In this document: in pieces, positions 23,515 to 33,055 of the stretch
Layout of the letters: each line of letters opens with the position of its first letter
How positions within the stretch are numbered: the stretch's first letter is position 1
Assembly: GCF_030518195.1 (NCBI RefSeq)
Contig: NZ_JAULSC010000015.1
Location: 1 to 64,000 of the forward strand
DNA from: Nocardioides cremeus
Lineage (GTDB): Bacteria > Actinomycetota > Actinomycetes > Propionibacteriales > Nocardioidaceae
Length of the DNA stretch: 64,000 nt
Reading direction: 5' to 3'
The notes under the pieces: model-generated
Told to the model about the DNA's origin: nothing
Database searches by the model: none
What the model saw: the letters and a program-made list of their open reading frames with translations, nothing else
Translations under genes and position numbers: made by a program

Positions 23515-25779
23515 ATGCCCGCCGTGCCTCCCGACCCCGCCGCCCCCGCTGCCCCGTCCGCGGTCGACGCCCCGGCCGAGACGCCCGCCCCCTCACCCAC
23601 CGAGGCGCCCGTCGAGCCCCAGGACGGCTCGTCCCACCCGGCAGCCGAGGCGGCCGAGGCGCTCGACGGCGAGCAGGCGGCGTACGGGCCCGACGAGGAC
23701 GCCCTGGCCGCGGTGCAGGCCCACGACGACCGCTTCCTCGACCGCGAGCTGTCGTGGCTGCACTTCAACCAGCGGGTGCTCGAGCTGGCCGAGGACCCCG
23801 ACCTGCCGCTGCTGGAGCGGGTGCGGTTCCTGGCGATCTTCACCAGCAACCTCGACGAGTTCTTCATGGTCCGCGTGGCCGGGCTCAAGCGCCGCATCGC
23901 CACCGGGCTGGCCGTGCGCGCCGCCTCCGGGCTGATGCCGCTCGACGTGCTCGAGCGGATCTGGACCACCACCCGCGAGCTCAGCGAGCGCCAGGCCTCG
24001 CTCTTCCGCGACCGGATCGTGCCCGAGCTGCTCGAGCACGACATCGAGCTGGTGCGCTGGGACGACCTCGACCGCGACGAGCAGAAGCAGTGCAAGCGGA
24101 TGTTCAAGGACCGGATCTTCCCGGTGCTGACCCCGCTGGCCGTCGACCCCGCGCACCCCTTCCCCTACATCTCCGGGCTCTCGCTCAACCTCGCGGTGAT
24201 GATCCGCAACCCCAAGACGGGCAAGGAGCACTTCGCCCGGGTCAAGGTGCCGCCGAGCTTCAGCCGGTTCGTGCCGCTGGGCAACCACCGCTTCGTGCCG
24301 CTCGAGGACGTCATCCGCGAGCACCTCAAGCGGCTCTTCCCGGGCATGGAGGTGCGCGAGGCGCACGCCTTCCGGGTCACCCGCAACGAGGACCTGGAGG
24401 TGGAGGAGGACGACGCCGAGAACCTCCTCGCCGCCCTGGAGAAGGAGCTGCTACGCCGCCGCTTCGGGCCGGCGGTGCGCCTGGAGGTCGAGGAGTCCAT
24501 CGCCCCGCAGGTCCTCGAGCTGCTGATGGAGGAACTGGGGGTGAGCCGCGAGGAGGTCTTCCACCTGCCCGGCCCGCTCGACCTGCGCGGACTGCACAGC
24601 ATCGCCGACATCGGCCGCGAGGAGCTGAAGTACCCCGCGTTCGTGCCGACGACCCACCGGCTGCTCTCGGAGGTCGAGTCGGCCGCCCCGGTCGACGTCT
24701 TCAAGGCCGCGCGCCGCCACGACGTGCTGCTGCACCACCCCTACGACTCGTTCGCCACCTCGGTGCAGCGCTTCATCGAGCAGGCCGCCGCCGACCCGCA
24801 CGTGCTGGCGATCAAGCAGACGCTCTACCGCACCTCCGGCGACTCCCCCATCATCGACGCCCTGATCGACGCCGCCGAGGCCGGCAAGCAGGTGCTGGTG
24901 ATCGTCGAGATCAAGGCCCGCTTCGACGAGCAGGCCAACATCCGCTGGGCCCGCAAGCTCGAGCAGGCCGGCTGCCACGTCGTCTACGGCCTGGTGGGCC
25001 TCAAGACCCACTGCAAGCTCTCGATGGTGGTGCGCGACGAGGGCGAGGGCCAGGGCGGCATCCGCCGCTACACCCACATCGGCACCGGCAACTACAACCC
25101 CAAGACCTCGCGGCTCTACGAGGACCTCGGCCTGATCACCACCGACGAGCGGATCGGCGAGGACGTCGCCCACCTGTTCAACAACCTCTCGGGCTGGTCG
25201 CGCAACGCCTCGTACGACGAGCTGCTGGTCGCCCCCGACTCGGTGCGGCCCGGGCTGATCGAGCAGGTCCACCACGAGATCAGCCACCACCTCGCCGGCC
25301 GCCCCGCGCGGATCCGGATCAAGGCCAACTCGGTGGTCGACGAGTCCGTCATCGACGCGCTCTACCTGGCGAGCAATGCGGGGGTGCCGGTCGAGATGCT
25401 GGTGCGCGGCACCTGCGCGCTGCGTCCCGGCGTGCCCGGGCTGAGTGAGAACATCACCGTGCGCTCGGTGCTGGGCCGCTTCCTGGAGCACTCGCGGGTC
25501 TTCTGGTTCGAGAACGGCGGCGACCCGGTCGCCTGGATCGGCTCGGCCGACCTGATGCACCGCAACCTCGACCGGCGCGTCGAGGTGCTGGTGCGCCTGC
25601 CCGACGCCGCCAGCATCGAGTCCATCGGCGACCTGCTCGACCTGGCCTTCGACCCCGACACCAGCGCGTGGGTGCTGACCAGCGACGGGTCCTGGGCGCG
25701 CAACGAGGGCGGCGTACACCTGCAGGAGGCGCTGATCGAGCGGCAGCGGGGCCGGCGGCACACCAGCGCCACCGGCTGA
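23515..25779 (+). CDS. ppk1: Polyphosphate kinase 1
   Basis: The gene encodes 754 residues. An Ala/Pro-rich N-terminal extension (~70 residues) precedes the canonical Ppk1 core from [19 protein letters not shown]. The two family histidines are His499 in [10 protein letters not shown] (the phosphorylated one) and His659 in [10 protein letters not shown]. Also seen are the [12 protein letters not shown] loop and the [18 protein letters not shown] stretch. It makes polyphosphate reversibly from ATP. It begins a plus-strand phosphate block with DUF47 and pit. Confidence 0.95.
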   Translation: MPAVPPDPAAPAAPSAVDAPAETPAPSPTEAPVEPQDGSSHPAAEAAEALDGEQAAYGPDEDALAAVQAHDDRFLDRELSWLHFNQRVLELAEDPDLPLLERVRFLAIFTSNLDEFFMVRVAGLKRRIATGLAVRAASGLMPLDVLERIWTTTRELSERQASLFRDRIVPELLEHDIELVRWDDLDRDEQKQCKRMFKDRIFPVLTPLAVDPAHPFPYISGLSLNLAVMIRNPKTGKEHFARVKVPPSFSRFVPLGNHRFVPLEDVIREHLKRLFPGMEVREAHAFRVTRNEDLEVEEDDAENLLAALEKELLRRRFGPAVRLEVEESIAPQVLELLMEELGVSREEVFHLPGPLDLRGLHSIADIGREELKYPAFVPTTHRLLSEVESAAPVDVFKAARRHDVLLHHPYDSFATSVQRFIEQAAADPHVLAIKQTLYRTSGDSPIIDALIDAAEAGKQVLVIVEIKARFDEQANIRWARKLEQAGCHVVYGLVGLKTHCKLSMVVRDEGEGQGGIRRYTHIGTGNYNPKTSRLYEDLGLITTDERIGEDVAHLFNNLSGWSRNASYDELLVAPDSVRPGLIEQVHHEISHHLAGRPARIRIKANSVVDESVIDALYLASNAGVPVEMLVRGTCALRPGVPGLSENITVRSVLGRFLEHSRVFWFENGGDPVAWIGSADLMHRNLDRRVEVLVRLPDAASIESIGDLLDLAFDPDTSAWVLTSDGSWARNEGGVHLQEALIERQRGRRHTSATG

Positions 25780-25886
25780 GCCGCCGCGTCACCCCCCGTA
25801 CACCTGCACGTCGTGCGTTGGTCACCTCGACGCCGGTGGCCCTAGTCTGAGCGCGGCCATCTCGTCGCCCCCAGGAGAGACACACC

Positions 25887-26504
25887 GTGCGACTGCGTTT
25901 CCGTCCGGTCGAGACCTCGTTCTACGACCACTTCACCGCCGCCGCCCAGCACCTGGCGGTCGGGGCCGGCCTGCTGGCCGAGATGCTCACCGAGGGGGCC
26001 GACCGGGAGAGCGTGGCGCAGCGGATGCGCGACGCCGAGCACGCCGCCGACGAGACCACCCACACCATCGTCAAGCAGGTGAACTCGACCTTCGTCACGC
26101 CCTTCGACCGCGAGGACATCTACGCGCTGGCCTCGGGGCTCGACGACGTGATGGACATGATGGACGAGGCCGTCGACATGGTGCTGCTCTACGAGCCCAA
26201 GGTGCTGCCGGCCGCGCTGCTCGACCAGGTCGAGCTGCTGCAGCAGTGCGCCGACCTGACCGCCACGGTGATGCCCGGGCTGCGCTCGATGGCCTCGCTC
26301 GACGAGTACTGGATCGAGATCAACCGGCTCGAGAACGCCGGCGACCGCAACCACCGGCGGATCATGGCGCACCTGTTCTCGGGCGAGTTCAAGGCGATGG
26401 AGGTGCTCAAGCTCAAGGACATCGCCGAGGCGCTCGAGGGCTCCATCGACGCCTTCGAGAAGGTCGCCAACACGATCGAGCAGATCGCGGTCAAGGAGTC
26501 CTGA
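25887..26504 (+). CDS. DUF47/PhoU-like phosphate-transport accessory protein
   Basis: The protein has 205 residues, all helical, with the PhoU-like metal-binding pattern (RMRDAEHAADETTH at residues ~47-60 and RLENAGDRNHRRI later). The family is encoded next to Pit transporters and probably regulates them. GTG 25887 has AGGAGA 8 nt upstream. The pit gene starts 1 nt after its stop. Confidence 0.92.
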   Translation: MRLRFRPVETSFYDHFTAAAQHLAVGAGLLAEMLTEGADRESVAQRMRDAEHAADETTHTIVKQVNSTFVTPFDREDIYALASGLDDVMDMMDEAVDMVLLYEPKVLPAALLDQVELLQQCADLTATVMPGLRSMASLDEYWIEINRLENAGDRNHRRIMAHLFSGEFKAMEVLKLKDIAEALEGSIDAFEKVANTIEQIAVKES

Positions 26505-26505
26505 G

Positions 26506-27507
26506 TTGACCCTCGCGATCGTCATCGCGGTCGTCGTCGTCGCTCTGGTCTTCGACTACACCAACGGCTTCCACGACGCCGCCAACGCCATCGCCACGTC
26601 GGTCTCGACGCGCGCGCTGACCCCGCGCGTGGCGCTCGGGATGGCGGCGGTGATGAACTTCATCGGCGCCTTCCTGGGCCAGGAGGTCGCCAACACCGTC
26701 GGCTCGGTGATCACCCCCGAAGCCGGCACCGCGGGGCTGGTCGTCGTGATGTCGGGCCTGCTCGGCGCGATCGGCTGGAACCTGCTGACCTGGTACTACG
26801 GGCTGCCTTCCTCCTCCTCGCACGCCCTGATCGGCGGCCTGGTCGGCGCGGCCATCGCCTCGGGGTCGCTGGTGAAGTGGGACGTCATCGTCGACAAGAT
26901 CCTGATCCCGATGGTCGCCTCGCCGCTCTTCGGGTTCGCTGCCGCCTTCGCGCTGATGCTGGCCATCATGTGGGTCTTCCGGCGCCGCAACCCGCACCGC
27001 ACCCAGCGCGGCTTCCGGATCGCCCAGACCGTCTCGGCCGCCGCGATGGCGCTGGGCCACGGCCTGCAGGACGCCCAGAAGACGATGGGCGTGATCTTCC
27101 TGGCCCTGGTCGTCGGCGGGTACGCCGGCGCCGACGACGACCTGCCCATCTGGGTGATCGTCGCCGCGGCCGCCGCGATCTCGGCCGGCACCTGGGCCGG
27201 TGGCTGGCGGATCATGCGCACCCTGGGCCGACGCATCATCGCCCTCGACCCGGCCCGCGGCTTCGCCTCCGAGACGATCGCCGCCGGTGTCCTCTACACC
27301 ACCGCGTTCGTCTTCGAGGCCCCCATCTCCACCACCCACACCATCACCTCCGCGGTGATGGGCGCCGGCGCCACCAAGCGCTTCTCGGCCGTGCGCTGGG
27401 GCGTGGCCCGCTCCATCGTCACCGCCTGGGTGCTCACCTTCCCCGCCGCCGGCCTGGTCGCCGCCTCCTTCTACTGGCTCTCGCACTACGTCTTCCAGCT
27501 GCCCTGA
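26506..27507 (+). CDS. pit: Inorganic phosphate transporter (Pit family)
   Basis: This 333-residue protein has about ten membrane helices. The two inverted PiT signatures are clear: VFDYTNGFHDAANAIATSVS at residues ~14-33 and ISTTHTITSAVMGAG near residue 275. It carries metal-phosphate with protons at low affinity. The start is TTG 26506, supported by AAGGAG 7 nt upstream. Its stop codon lies at the edge of palindromic repeat A. Confidence 0.93.
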   Translation: MTLAIVIAVVVVALVFDYTNGFHDAANAIATSVSTRALTPRVALGMAAVMNFIGAFLGQEVANTVGSVITPEAGTAGLVVVMSGLLGAIGWNLLTWYYGLPSSSSHALIGGLVGAAIASGSLVKWDVIVDKILIPMVASPLFGFAAAFALMLAIMWVFRRRNPHRTQRGFRIAQTVSAAAMALGHGLQDAQKTMGVIFLALVVGGYAGADDDLPIWVIVAAAAAISAGTWAGGWRIMRTLGRRIIALDPARGFASETIAAGVLYTTAFVFEAPISTTHTITSAVMGAGATKRFSAVRWGVARSIVTAWVLTFPAAGLVAASFYWLSHYVFQLP

Positions 27508-27565
27508 CCGTCCTGACGACCCTCACCGCGACACGCCGCGATCGCGTCAGGGTCGTCAGGACGGT
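27507..27565. repeat. Palindromic repeat A flanking the AbiEi-like gene
   Basis: A perfect 17 bp arm (ACCGTCCTGACGACCCT) pairs across a 25 nt centre containing GCGACACGCCGCGA. The element overlaps the pit stop and the last codons of the minus-strand nuclease-like gene. It is 49/56 identical to the reverse complement of repeat B (28673-28728). It could end transcription from both sides. Confidence 0.85.
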
Positions 27566-28608
27566 GGGCGGGCGCTGCGCTCGCCGAGCCAGATCTCGCG
27601 CTCGGTGCCCTCGATGGCGCGCCGCAGCTGGACGGTGTGGGTGGGCCGCCACCAGTGCGGCAGCTCGAGCGTCCAGTCGCGCTCGGTGGCCGCCCGCCGC
27701 GCCACGCGGGTGTACGCGTCACGCAGCCGTGAGCAGAACGCCCCTGGTCGGTGCGCGTCGGCGCCCACCATCACCACGGGCTCGAGCCCGTGCCTGCGCA
27801 GGTCGCCCTCGCGGCGCAGGTCGCGGGCCCGGCGGGCGCCGCCGTGGTGGTCAGCACCGTCGTACTCGCCCAGCACCCCCGTCTCCGGGTCGATGACGTC
27901 GGGCGTGGCGATGTGCTTGCCGGTGCGGTCGAAGACGGGGCGGTTGGTGAGCAGCCTGGCCGCCGGCACCTGCTCGGCCCAGGTGCGGCGCAGCGTCCAC
28001 TCCATGGGCGACCAGACGTTCTCGTCGGCCAGGGCCAGCGCCTCGCGCGCCCGGACGACGCCGGGCAGGCCGGGGTGAGCGCGCACCCAGGCGGCGACCT
28101 CCGCAGGCGAGACCAGGTCGCTGGCGTAGGCCATCTCCAGCTGCGAGACCGCGGTGTCGAGGTCGGGGGCGTGCCGGAGCAGCGAGACGGTGGAGCGGAC
28201 GGAGGTGGTCACCGCGAGACCGTCGACCACCTCACGGTCGACGACCGGCAACCGCTCCTCGTGCAGCACCAGGCTGTCACGCGGTCGCAGGCAGCGGGTG
28301 GGCGCGACCACCGGCACCGGGAATGCCACGCCGTCAGGACCCAGGCCCTCGAACCAGCGGGCGCCGCGCCAGGTCAGCGCGGCCCATCCGGTCACGGCCG
28401 CCGCGCGCGGCAGCGTTGCACCCACCTCGGCGACGCGCTGCGCCGCGGTCGGCTCGACGTACGCCGGCACGTAGCGCCCGTGCGACGTGCGCCGCCACTC
28501 GGGGCCGGCCGCCGCTCGCGCGGTCGGCCCGGCCACTCCCGACGGGTCGAGCCGGACCGGCAGCACCACGTCGCGCGCGGCGCCCAGCGTCGGTCGCGTC
28601 CCGGTCAT
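27556..28608 (-). CDS. AbiEi-like N-terminus fused to a DUF559-type nuclease-like domain
   Basis: The product has 350 residues from ATG 28608. The first ~170 residues resemble AbiEi-type antitoxin/regulator domains (SHGRYVPAYVEP, then AAAVTGWAALTWRG). The last ~130 look like a DUF559/Vsr-like restriction-endonuclease fold (GVLGEYDGADHHGGARRARD, then REGDLRRHGLEPVVMV), with Glu and Asp in likely metal positions. Such proteins are multicopy and uncharacterised in Nocardioides relatives. It sits alone between the convergent pit and pstB and is enclosed by inverted palindromes, as if inserted as a unit. No toxin gene is adjacent. Confidence 0.7.
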   Translation of the reverse strand: MTGTRPTLGAARDVVLPVRLDPSGVAGPTARAAAGPEWRRTSHGRYVPAYVEPTAAQRVAEVGATLPRAAAVTGWAALTWRGARWFEGLGPDGVAFPVPVVAPTRCLRPRDSLVLHEERLPVVDREVVDGLAVTTSVRSTVSLLRHAPDLDTAVSQLEMAYASDLVSPAEVAAWVRAHPGLPGVVRAREALALADENVWSPMEWTLRRTWAEQVPAARLLTNRPVFDRTGKHIATPDVIDPETGVLGEYDGADHHGGARRARDLRREGDLRRHGLEPVVMVGADAHRPGAFCSRLRDAYTRVARRAATERDWTLELPHWWRPTHTVQLRRAIEGTEREIWLGERSARPPS

Positions 28609-28672
28609 GGCGAGCAAGCATGCTCACCCGGCGCGTGGCGTGCAGGCTCCCTCCACAGGCAGCCCCGCCAGC

Positions 28673-28728
28673 ACCGTCCTGACGGCCCTGACGCCCTCGC
28701 GGCGTGTCGCCGTGAGGACCGTCAGGAT
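28673..28728. repeat. Palindromic repeat B flanking the AbiEi-like gene
   Basis: Arms TCCTGACGGCCCT and AGGACCGTCAGGA pair with one mismatch around the same core as repeat A but in the opposite orientation. It ends on the pstB stop codon and lies 65 nt upstream of the nuclease-like ATG. It may terminate pst transcription. Confidence 0.85.
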
Positions 28729-29507
28729 CAGCCGAAGCGGCCGGAGATGTAGGCCTCGGTGGCCTCGTTGTCGGGGTTGGTGAACATCTGCTTGGTGGAG
28801 TTGAACTCCACCAGCTGGCCGGGCTCACCGGTGGCCTTGAGGTTGAAGAAGCCGGTCTCGTCGGAGACGCGGGCGGCCTGCTGCATGTTGTGGGTGACGA
28901 TGACGATCGTGTAGTCGGACTTCAGCTCGTGGATGAGGTCCTCGATCGCCGAGGTCGAGATCGGGTCGAGCGCCGAGCAGGGCTCGTCCATCAGCAGCAC
29001 CTGCGGCTCGACGGCGATGGCGCGCGCGATGCACAGGCGCTGCTGCTGGCCGCCGGAGAGGCCCATGCCGGGCTTGCCGAGCCGGTCCTTGACCTCGGTC
29101 CACAGGTTGGCGCCGCGCAGCGACTTCTCCACCAGGTCGTCGGACTCCGACTTCTTCATCCGCTTGGAGTTGAGCTTCTTGCCCGACAGCACGTTGTCGT
29201 AGATCGACATCGTCGGGAACGGGTTGGGGCGCTGGAAGACCATCCCGATCTGGCGGCGCACGGCCACCGGGTCGACCGAGGGCTCGTAGAGCGACTGCCC
29301 GTCGACCATCACCTTGCCCTCGACGCGGGCCCCGGGGATGACCTCGTGCATGCGGTTGAGCGAGCGGAGGAAGGTCGACTTGCCGCAGCCCGACGGGCCG
29401 ATGAAGGCGGTCACCGACCGTGCCTTGATGGTCATGCTGACGCCCTCGACGGCGAGGAAGTCGCCGTAGTAGATGTTGAGGTCGGAGACGTCGATGCTCT
29501 TGGCCAT
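28728..29507 (-). CDS. pstB: Phosphate ABC transporter ATPase
   Basis: The protein has 259 residues with the ABC motifs in order: Walker [10 protein letters not shown] (residues ~37-45), Q-loop VFQRPNPFP, signature LSGGQQQRL, Walker [14 protein letters not shown] and the switch His in VTHNMQQ. The NPFP and CSALDP variants are typical of PstB. It energises the high-affinity phosphate uptake system with PstA and PstC. It is the last gene of the pstSCAB operon. Confidence 0.96.
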   Translation of the reverse strand: MAKSIDVSDLNIYYGDFLAVEGVSMTIKARSVTAFIGPSGCGKSTFLRSLNRMHEVIPGARVEGKVMVDGQSLYEPSVDPVAVRRQIGMVFQRPNPFPTMSIYDNVLSGKKLNSKRMKKSESDDLVEKSLRGANLWTEVKDRLGKPGMGLSGGQQQRLCIARAIAVEPQVLLMDEPCSALDPISTSAIEDLIHELKSDYTIVIVTHNMQQAARVSDETGFFNLKATGEPGQLVEFNSTKQMFTNPDNEATEAYISGRFG

Positions 29508-29575
29508 GGAAACAGTGTCCTTGAGGTGTGGGTCGGAGAGGAAGTCTGAGGGCCCGTGGGCGGGTCAGCGGCGCG

Positions 29576-30655
29576 TCAGCGGCCGGTCTTGGGGGCGAAG
29601 ACGCTGCCGATGACGCGGGCCGCGACGTTGAGGACCATCACGAGCGTGACCAGGGTCAGCGCCGCGCCCCAGGCGTAGGCGGCCATCTCCTCGTCGTAGA
29701 TGCCGGGCTCGGTGATCGCGTAGAAGATGAAGACCGGCAGCGTGGCCATCCGCTCCGAGAACGGGTTGAAGTTCGCCCCGGTGGTCAGGCCGGCGATGAT
29801 CAGCAGCGGGGCGGTCTCGCCCGCGACGCGGGCCACGGCGAGGGTGACGCCGGTGACGATGCCGGCGACCGCGGTCGGCAGCACCACCTTGACGATGGTG
29901 CGCCACTTCGGCACGCCCAGGGCGTACGACGCCTCGCGCAGCTCGTCGGGCACCAGCTTGAGCATCTCCTCGGTCGCGCGGACCACGATCGGGATCATCA
30001 GCACCGACAGCGCCACCGAGCCGCCGAAGCCCATCCGGACCCCGGGGCCGAAGAAGATCACGAACAGCGCGTAGGCGAAGAGCCCGGCCACGATGGAGGG
30101 GATGCCCGTCATCACGTCGACCAGGAAGGTGATCACCCGGGCGAGCTTGGAGCCCTTGCCGTACTCCACCAGGTAGATGGCGCTCAGCACGCCGATCGGC
30201 ACGGAGATCAAGGTGGCGAGCGCGGTGATGATCAGCGTGCCCATCACCGCGTGGTAGATGCCGCCGCCCTCGCCGAGGATGCCGCGCATCGAGTTCTGGA
30301 AGAACTGCGCCGAGAGGATCGGCAGGCCCTTGCTCACCACGGTCCACACCAGCGAGACCAGCGGGATCATCGCCAGCGCGAACGCCGACCACACCAGCAC
30401 ACCGGCGACCCGGTCGGCGGCCTTGCGGGGTCCCTCGACCGCACGCGACCAGGCGGGCAGCCCGACGGCGAGCAGGACCCAGCCGATCATCACGGCGGCG
30501 ACGGCGCCGACGCCGCCCAGCAGCACCGCGAGCACGGCGATGCCGACGGCGATGCCGGCTGCCAGGCCCGGGGCGTAGCGGGGCAGCTGGGCGCCCTGCA
30601 GCGGCATGGAGTGGCGCCCGGTCTCGTCGACGGGGGTCAGGGTGGTGTCGGTCAT
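29576..30655 (-). CDS. pstA: Phosphate ABC transporter permease
   Basis: The gene encodes 359 residues from ATG 30655; a longer open frame upstream is only a shadow over pstC. An N-terminal pair of hydrophobic helices (residues ~28-65) precedes the usual six-helix permease. The cytoplasmic coupling loop is ELREASYALGVPKWRTIVKVVLP. It starts 5 nt after pstC. Confidence 0.94.
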   Translation of the reverse strand: MTDTTLTPVDETGRHSMPLQGAQLPRYAPGLAAGIAVGIAVLAVLLGGVGAVAAVMIGWVLLAVGLPAWSRAVEGPRKAADRVAGVLVWSAFALAMIPLVSLVWTVVSKGLPILSAQFFQNSMRGILGEGGGIYHAVMGTLIITALATLISVPIGVLSAIYLVEYGKGSKLARVITFLVDVMTGIPSIVAGLFAYALFVIFFGPGVRMGFGGSVALSVLMIPIVVRATEEMLKLVPDELREASYALGVPKWRTIVKVVLPTAVAGIVTGVTLAVARVAGETAPLLIIAGLTTGANFNPFSERMATLPVFIFYAITEPGIYDEEMAAYAWGAALTLVTLVMVLNVAARVIGSVFAPKTGR

Positions 30656-30660
30656 CGTGA

Positions 30661-31617
30661 TCAGCCCTTCGCCACGCCGCGGACTGCGATGGCCCGACCG
30701 AGGAAGTTGACGGCGAAGGTGATGATGAACAGCACCAGGCCGGTGAAGATGAGGGTGTCGATCTTGGCGCCGGAGGCGTTGCCGAAGTTCAGCGCGATGT
30801 TGGCCGCGATCGTCGAGGAGCTCTGCTCGGCGGTGATCAGGTTGAACGAGACCAGCAGGCTCGGGGCCAGCACCAGGGCCACGGCCATCGTCTCGCCGAG
30901 CGCGCGGCCCAGGCCGAGCAGCACGGCCGAGATCATGCCGGAGCGGGCGTAGGGGAAGACCGTCATCCGGATCATCTCCCACCGGGTCGCCCCCAGGGCC
31001 AGGGCGGCCTCCTGGTGCATCTTCGGCGTCTGGGCGAAGACCTCGCGGCAGATCGCGGTGATGATCGGCAGCGCCATCACCGCCAGCACGATGCCGGCGG
31101 TGAGCATGGTGCGTCCCGAGTTGGGCACCGGCCCCTCGAAGAACGGGATCCACCCGGCGTTGCGCTGCAGCCAGTCGTAGGCGGGCACCAGGTTGAGGGC
31201 CAGGAAGTTGATGCCCCACAGGCCGTAGACGACCGAGGGGATCGCGGCCAGCAGGTCGATCAGCCAGCCCAGCGTCTTGGCGACCGGGCGCGGCGCGTAG
31301 TGGGAGATGATCAGCGCCACCCCGATGGCCAGCGGAGCGGCGATGATCATCGCGATCACCGAGGCCAGCAGGGTGCCGAACAGCAGCGGCCACACGTAGC
31401 CCCAGATGCTGTCCTTGCCGTAGACGGCGTCGCCGGTGTTGCCCAGGGCCCCGGAGCCCTGCACCACCAGGAAGACCGCCACGCCGGCCAGGGCCAGCAT
31501 GATGAGCAGGCCGGAGCTGCGGGCCAGGCCGGCGAACACGACGTCGCCGACCCGACCGGTCGACTGGTCGATCGCCGTCACGTCCCGGTCGGATCGAGGC
31601 TCGGTGGTCATCGCCAC
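30661..31617 (-). CDS. pstC: Phosphate ABC transporter permease
   Basis: The product has 318 residues from GTG 31617 (GGAG 8 nt upstream; an ATG two codons later is further from it). Six membrane helices and the coupling loop KMHQEAALALGATRWEMIRM mark it as PstC. It pairs with PstA to form the channel. The gap to pstS holds a strong hairpin. Confidence 0.94.
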   Translation of the reverse strand: MAMTTEPRSDRDVTAIDQSTGRVGDVVFAGLARSSGLLIMLALAGVAVFLVVQGSGALGNTGDAVYGKDSIWGYVWPLLFGTLLASVIAMIIAAPLAIGVALIISHYAPRPVAKTLGWLIDLLAAIPSVVYGLWGINFLALNLVPAYDWLQRNAGWIPFFEGPVPNSGRTMLTAGIVLAVMALPIITAICREVFAQTPKMHQEAALALGATRWEMIRMTVFPYARSGMISAVLLGLGRALGETMAVALVLAPSLLVSFNLITAEQSSSTIAANIALNFGNASGAKIDTLIFTGLVLFIITFAVNFLGRAIAVRGVAKG

Positions 31618-31664
31618 GGGTGGGTCTCCTGGTCTGGTGCGGTGGTGGTGCCGGGCGTGGTCAA

Positions 31665-31699
31665 GGGGCCCGGGACCATGGTGGACGGTCCCGAGCCCC
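31665..31699 (-). terminator. Intra-operon hairpin between pstS and pstC
   Basis: A 13 bp stem with one mismatch and a 9 nt loop follows pstS; a second short hairpin (CACCACG/CGTGGTG) lies next to it. Such attenuators let the binding protein be made in excess over the membrane subunits. Confidence 0.65.
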
Positions 31700-31742
31700 T
31701 CGTCACCACGTCGTGGTGGGGCACACGGTGAAAACTACGGCC

Positions 31743-32846
31743 TCAGCCGATGTTCTCGATGATCGACAGCGACTGCTCCTGGATCGAGTCCGACAGCGGG
31801 GCCGAACCGGCCTCGGCGGCGGCCTGGTCCTGGCCCTCGTCGGAGATCACGTACTCCACGAACGCCTTGACGAGCTCGCCGTCGGCGGCGTCGTCGTAGG
31901 ACTGGCAGGCCATCAGGTAGGACGTCAGCACGATCGGGTAGGTGCCGGCCTCCTCGGTGGCGAAGTCGAGGTCGTAGATCACCGCGGTGTCGCTGGCGCT
32001 CTCGGCCTCGGGCGAGGCCTCGAGGATCTTGGCGGCGGCCTCGGCCGACGGCTCGACGAAGTCGTCACCGACCCCGATGAGGGCCTGGCCCAGCTCGGCG
32101 GTCTGGCTGGCGTCGGCGTACCCGATGGAGAACTCCGAGTTCTCGACCGTCTGCACCACGCCGGAGGTGCCCTTGGCACCCTCGCCGCCGTACTCGGTCG
32201 GCCAGGTCTCCACGACGCCCGCGTCCCACGCGTCGGGGGCGACGGTGGTCAGGTAGTCGGTGAAGTTCTCGGTGGTGCCCGACTCGTCGGAGCGGTGCAC
32301 CGTGTTGATGCGCTCGGAGGGCAGGTCGGCGTCGGGGTTGTCCTCGGCGATGGCCTCGTCGTCCCAGGTGGTGATCTTGCCGGCCATGATGCCGGCCAGG
32401 GCCTGCGGGGAGAGGCGCAGCTCGTCGACGCCGGGCAGGTTGTAGGCCACCGCGATGGGGCTGATGTAGCTCGGCACCTGGATCGGGGCCTCGCCGCCGC
32501 AGCGCTCGGTGGCGTCGGAGAGCTCGCCCTCGTCGTCGGTCAGGTAGGCGTCGGAGCCGGCGAAGGGGAAGGCGCCGCTGATGAAGTTCTCACGGCCACC
32601 GCCCGAGCCGATCGGGTCGTACTCGACGGTGACGTCGGGGTTGATGCCCTGGAAGCCGACCGCCCAGGCGCCCATGGCGGCCTGCTGCGTGGAGGCGCCG
32701 CCGCCGGCGAGCGTGCCGGACAGGTCGCCGCCGCCGTCGACGGAGGTGCTGCCGGTGTCCTCGTTGGCGGCGCCACAGGCCGACAGCGCGAGGGTCAGCG
32801 CTGCGATGCCGGGGACGATCGCCCGACGGATGGAAGTGCTCGTCAC
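31743..32846 (-). CDS. pstS: Phosphate-binding lipoprotein
   Basis: The protein has 367 residues with a lipoprotein signal peptide and lipobox LSAC (Cys ~24). The mature protein has the PstS pattern: LAGGGASTQQAAMGAW, PIGSGGGRENF and RSDESGTTENF, whose polar residues ring the phosphate. It captures phosphate outside the membrane and hands it to PstCA. A PHO box lies about 80 nt upstream. Confidence 0.95.
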   Translation of the reverse strand: MTSTSIRRAIVPGIAALTLALSACGAANEDTGSTSVDGGGDLSGTLAGGGASTQQAAMGAWAVGFQGINPDVTVEYDPIGSGGGRENFISGAFPFAGSDAYLTDDEGELSDATERCGGEAPIQVPSYISPIAVAYNLPGVDELRLSPQALAGIMAGKITTWDDEAIAEDNPDADLPSERINTVHRSDESGTTENFTDYLTTVAPDAWDAGVVETWPTEYGGEGAKGTSGVVQTVENSEFSIGYADASQTAELGQALIGVGDDFVEPSAEAAAKILEASPEAESASDTAVIYDLDFATEEAGTYPIVLTSYLMACQSYDDAADGELVKAFVEYVISDEGQDQAAAEAGSAPLSDSIQEQSLSIIENIG

Positions 32847-32923
32847 TTCTTCACTCCTGGAGTCTCATGTTCTGCGGACAGCACCGACGCTAAGCAGCGC
32901 AAGTGACCAGCCCTGTGGGCGTC

Positions 32924-32941
32924 GGTGAACGGAGGGTGAAC
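32924..32941 (-). promoter_or_regulatory. PHO box upstream of pstS
   Basis: Two exact direct repeats GTTCACC, separated by 4 nt (11 bp period), are read on the minus strand toward pstS. This is the PhoP-binding pattern of actinobacteria, so the operon should be induced when phosphate is scarce. Confidence 0.8.
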
Positions 32942-33055
32942 CCGCTCCACCAACTCGGCAACAACAGCCGGAGCGCGAGACGGCGGTCACATGAACTTGC
33001 ACCGGATCTGCCCCCCGGGGCATTGACGCCGGTCTGGACCAGTGGCAACGGCGCG

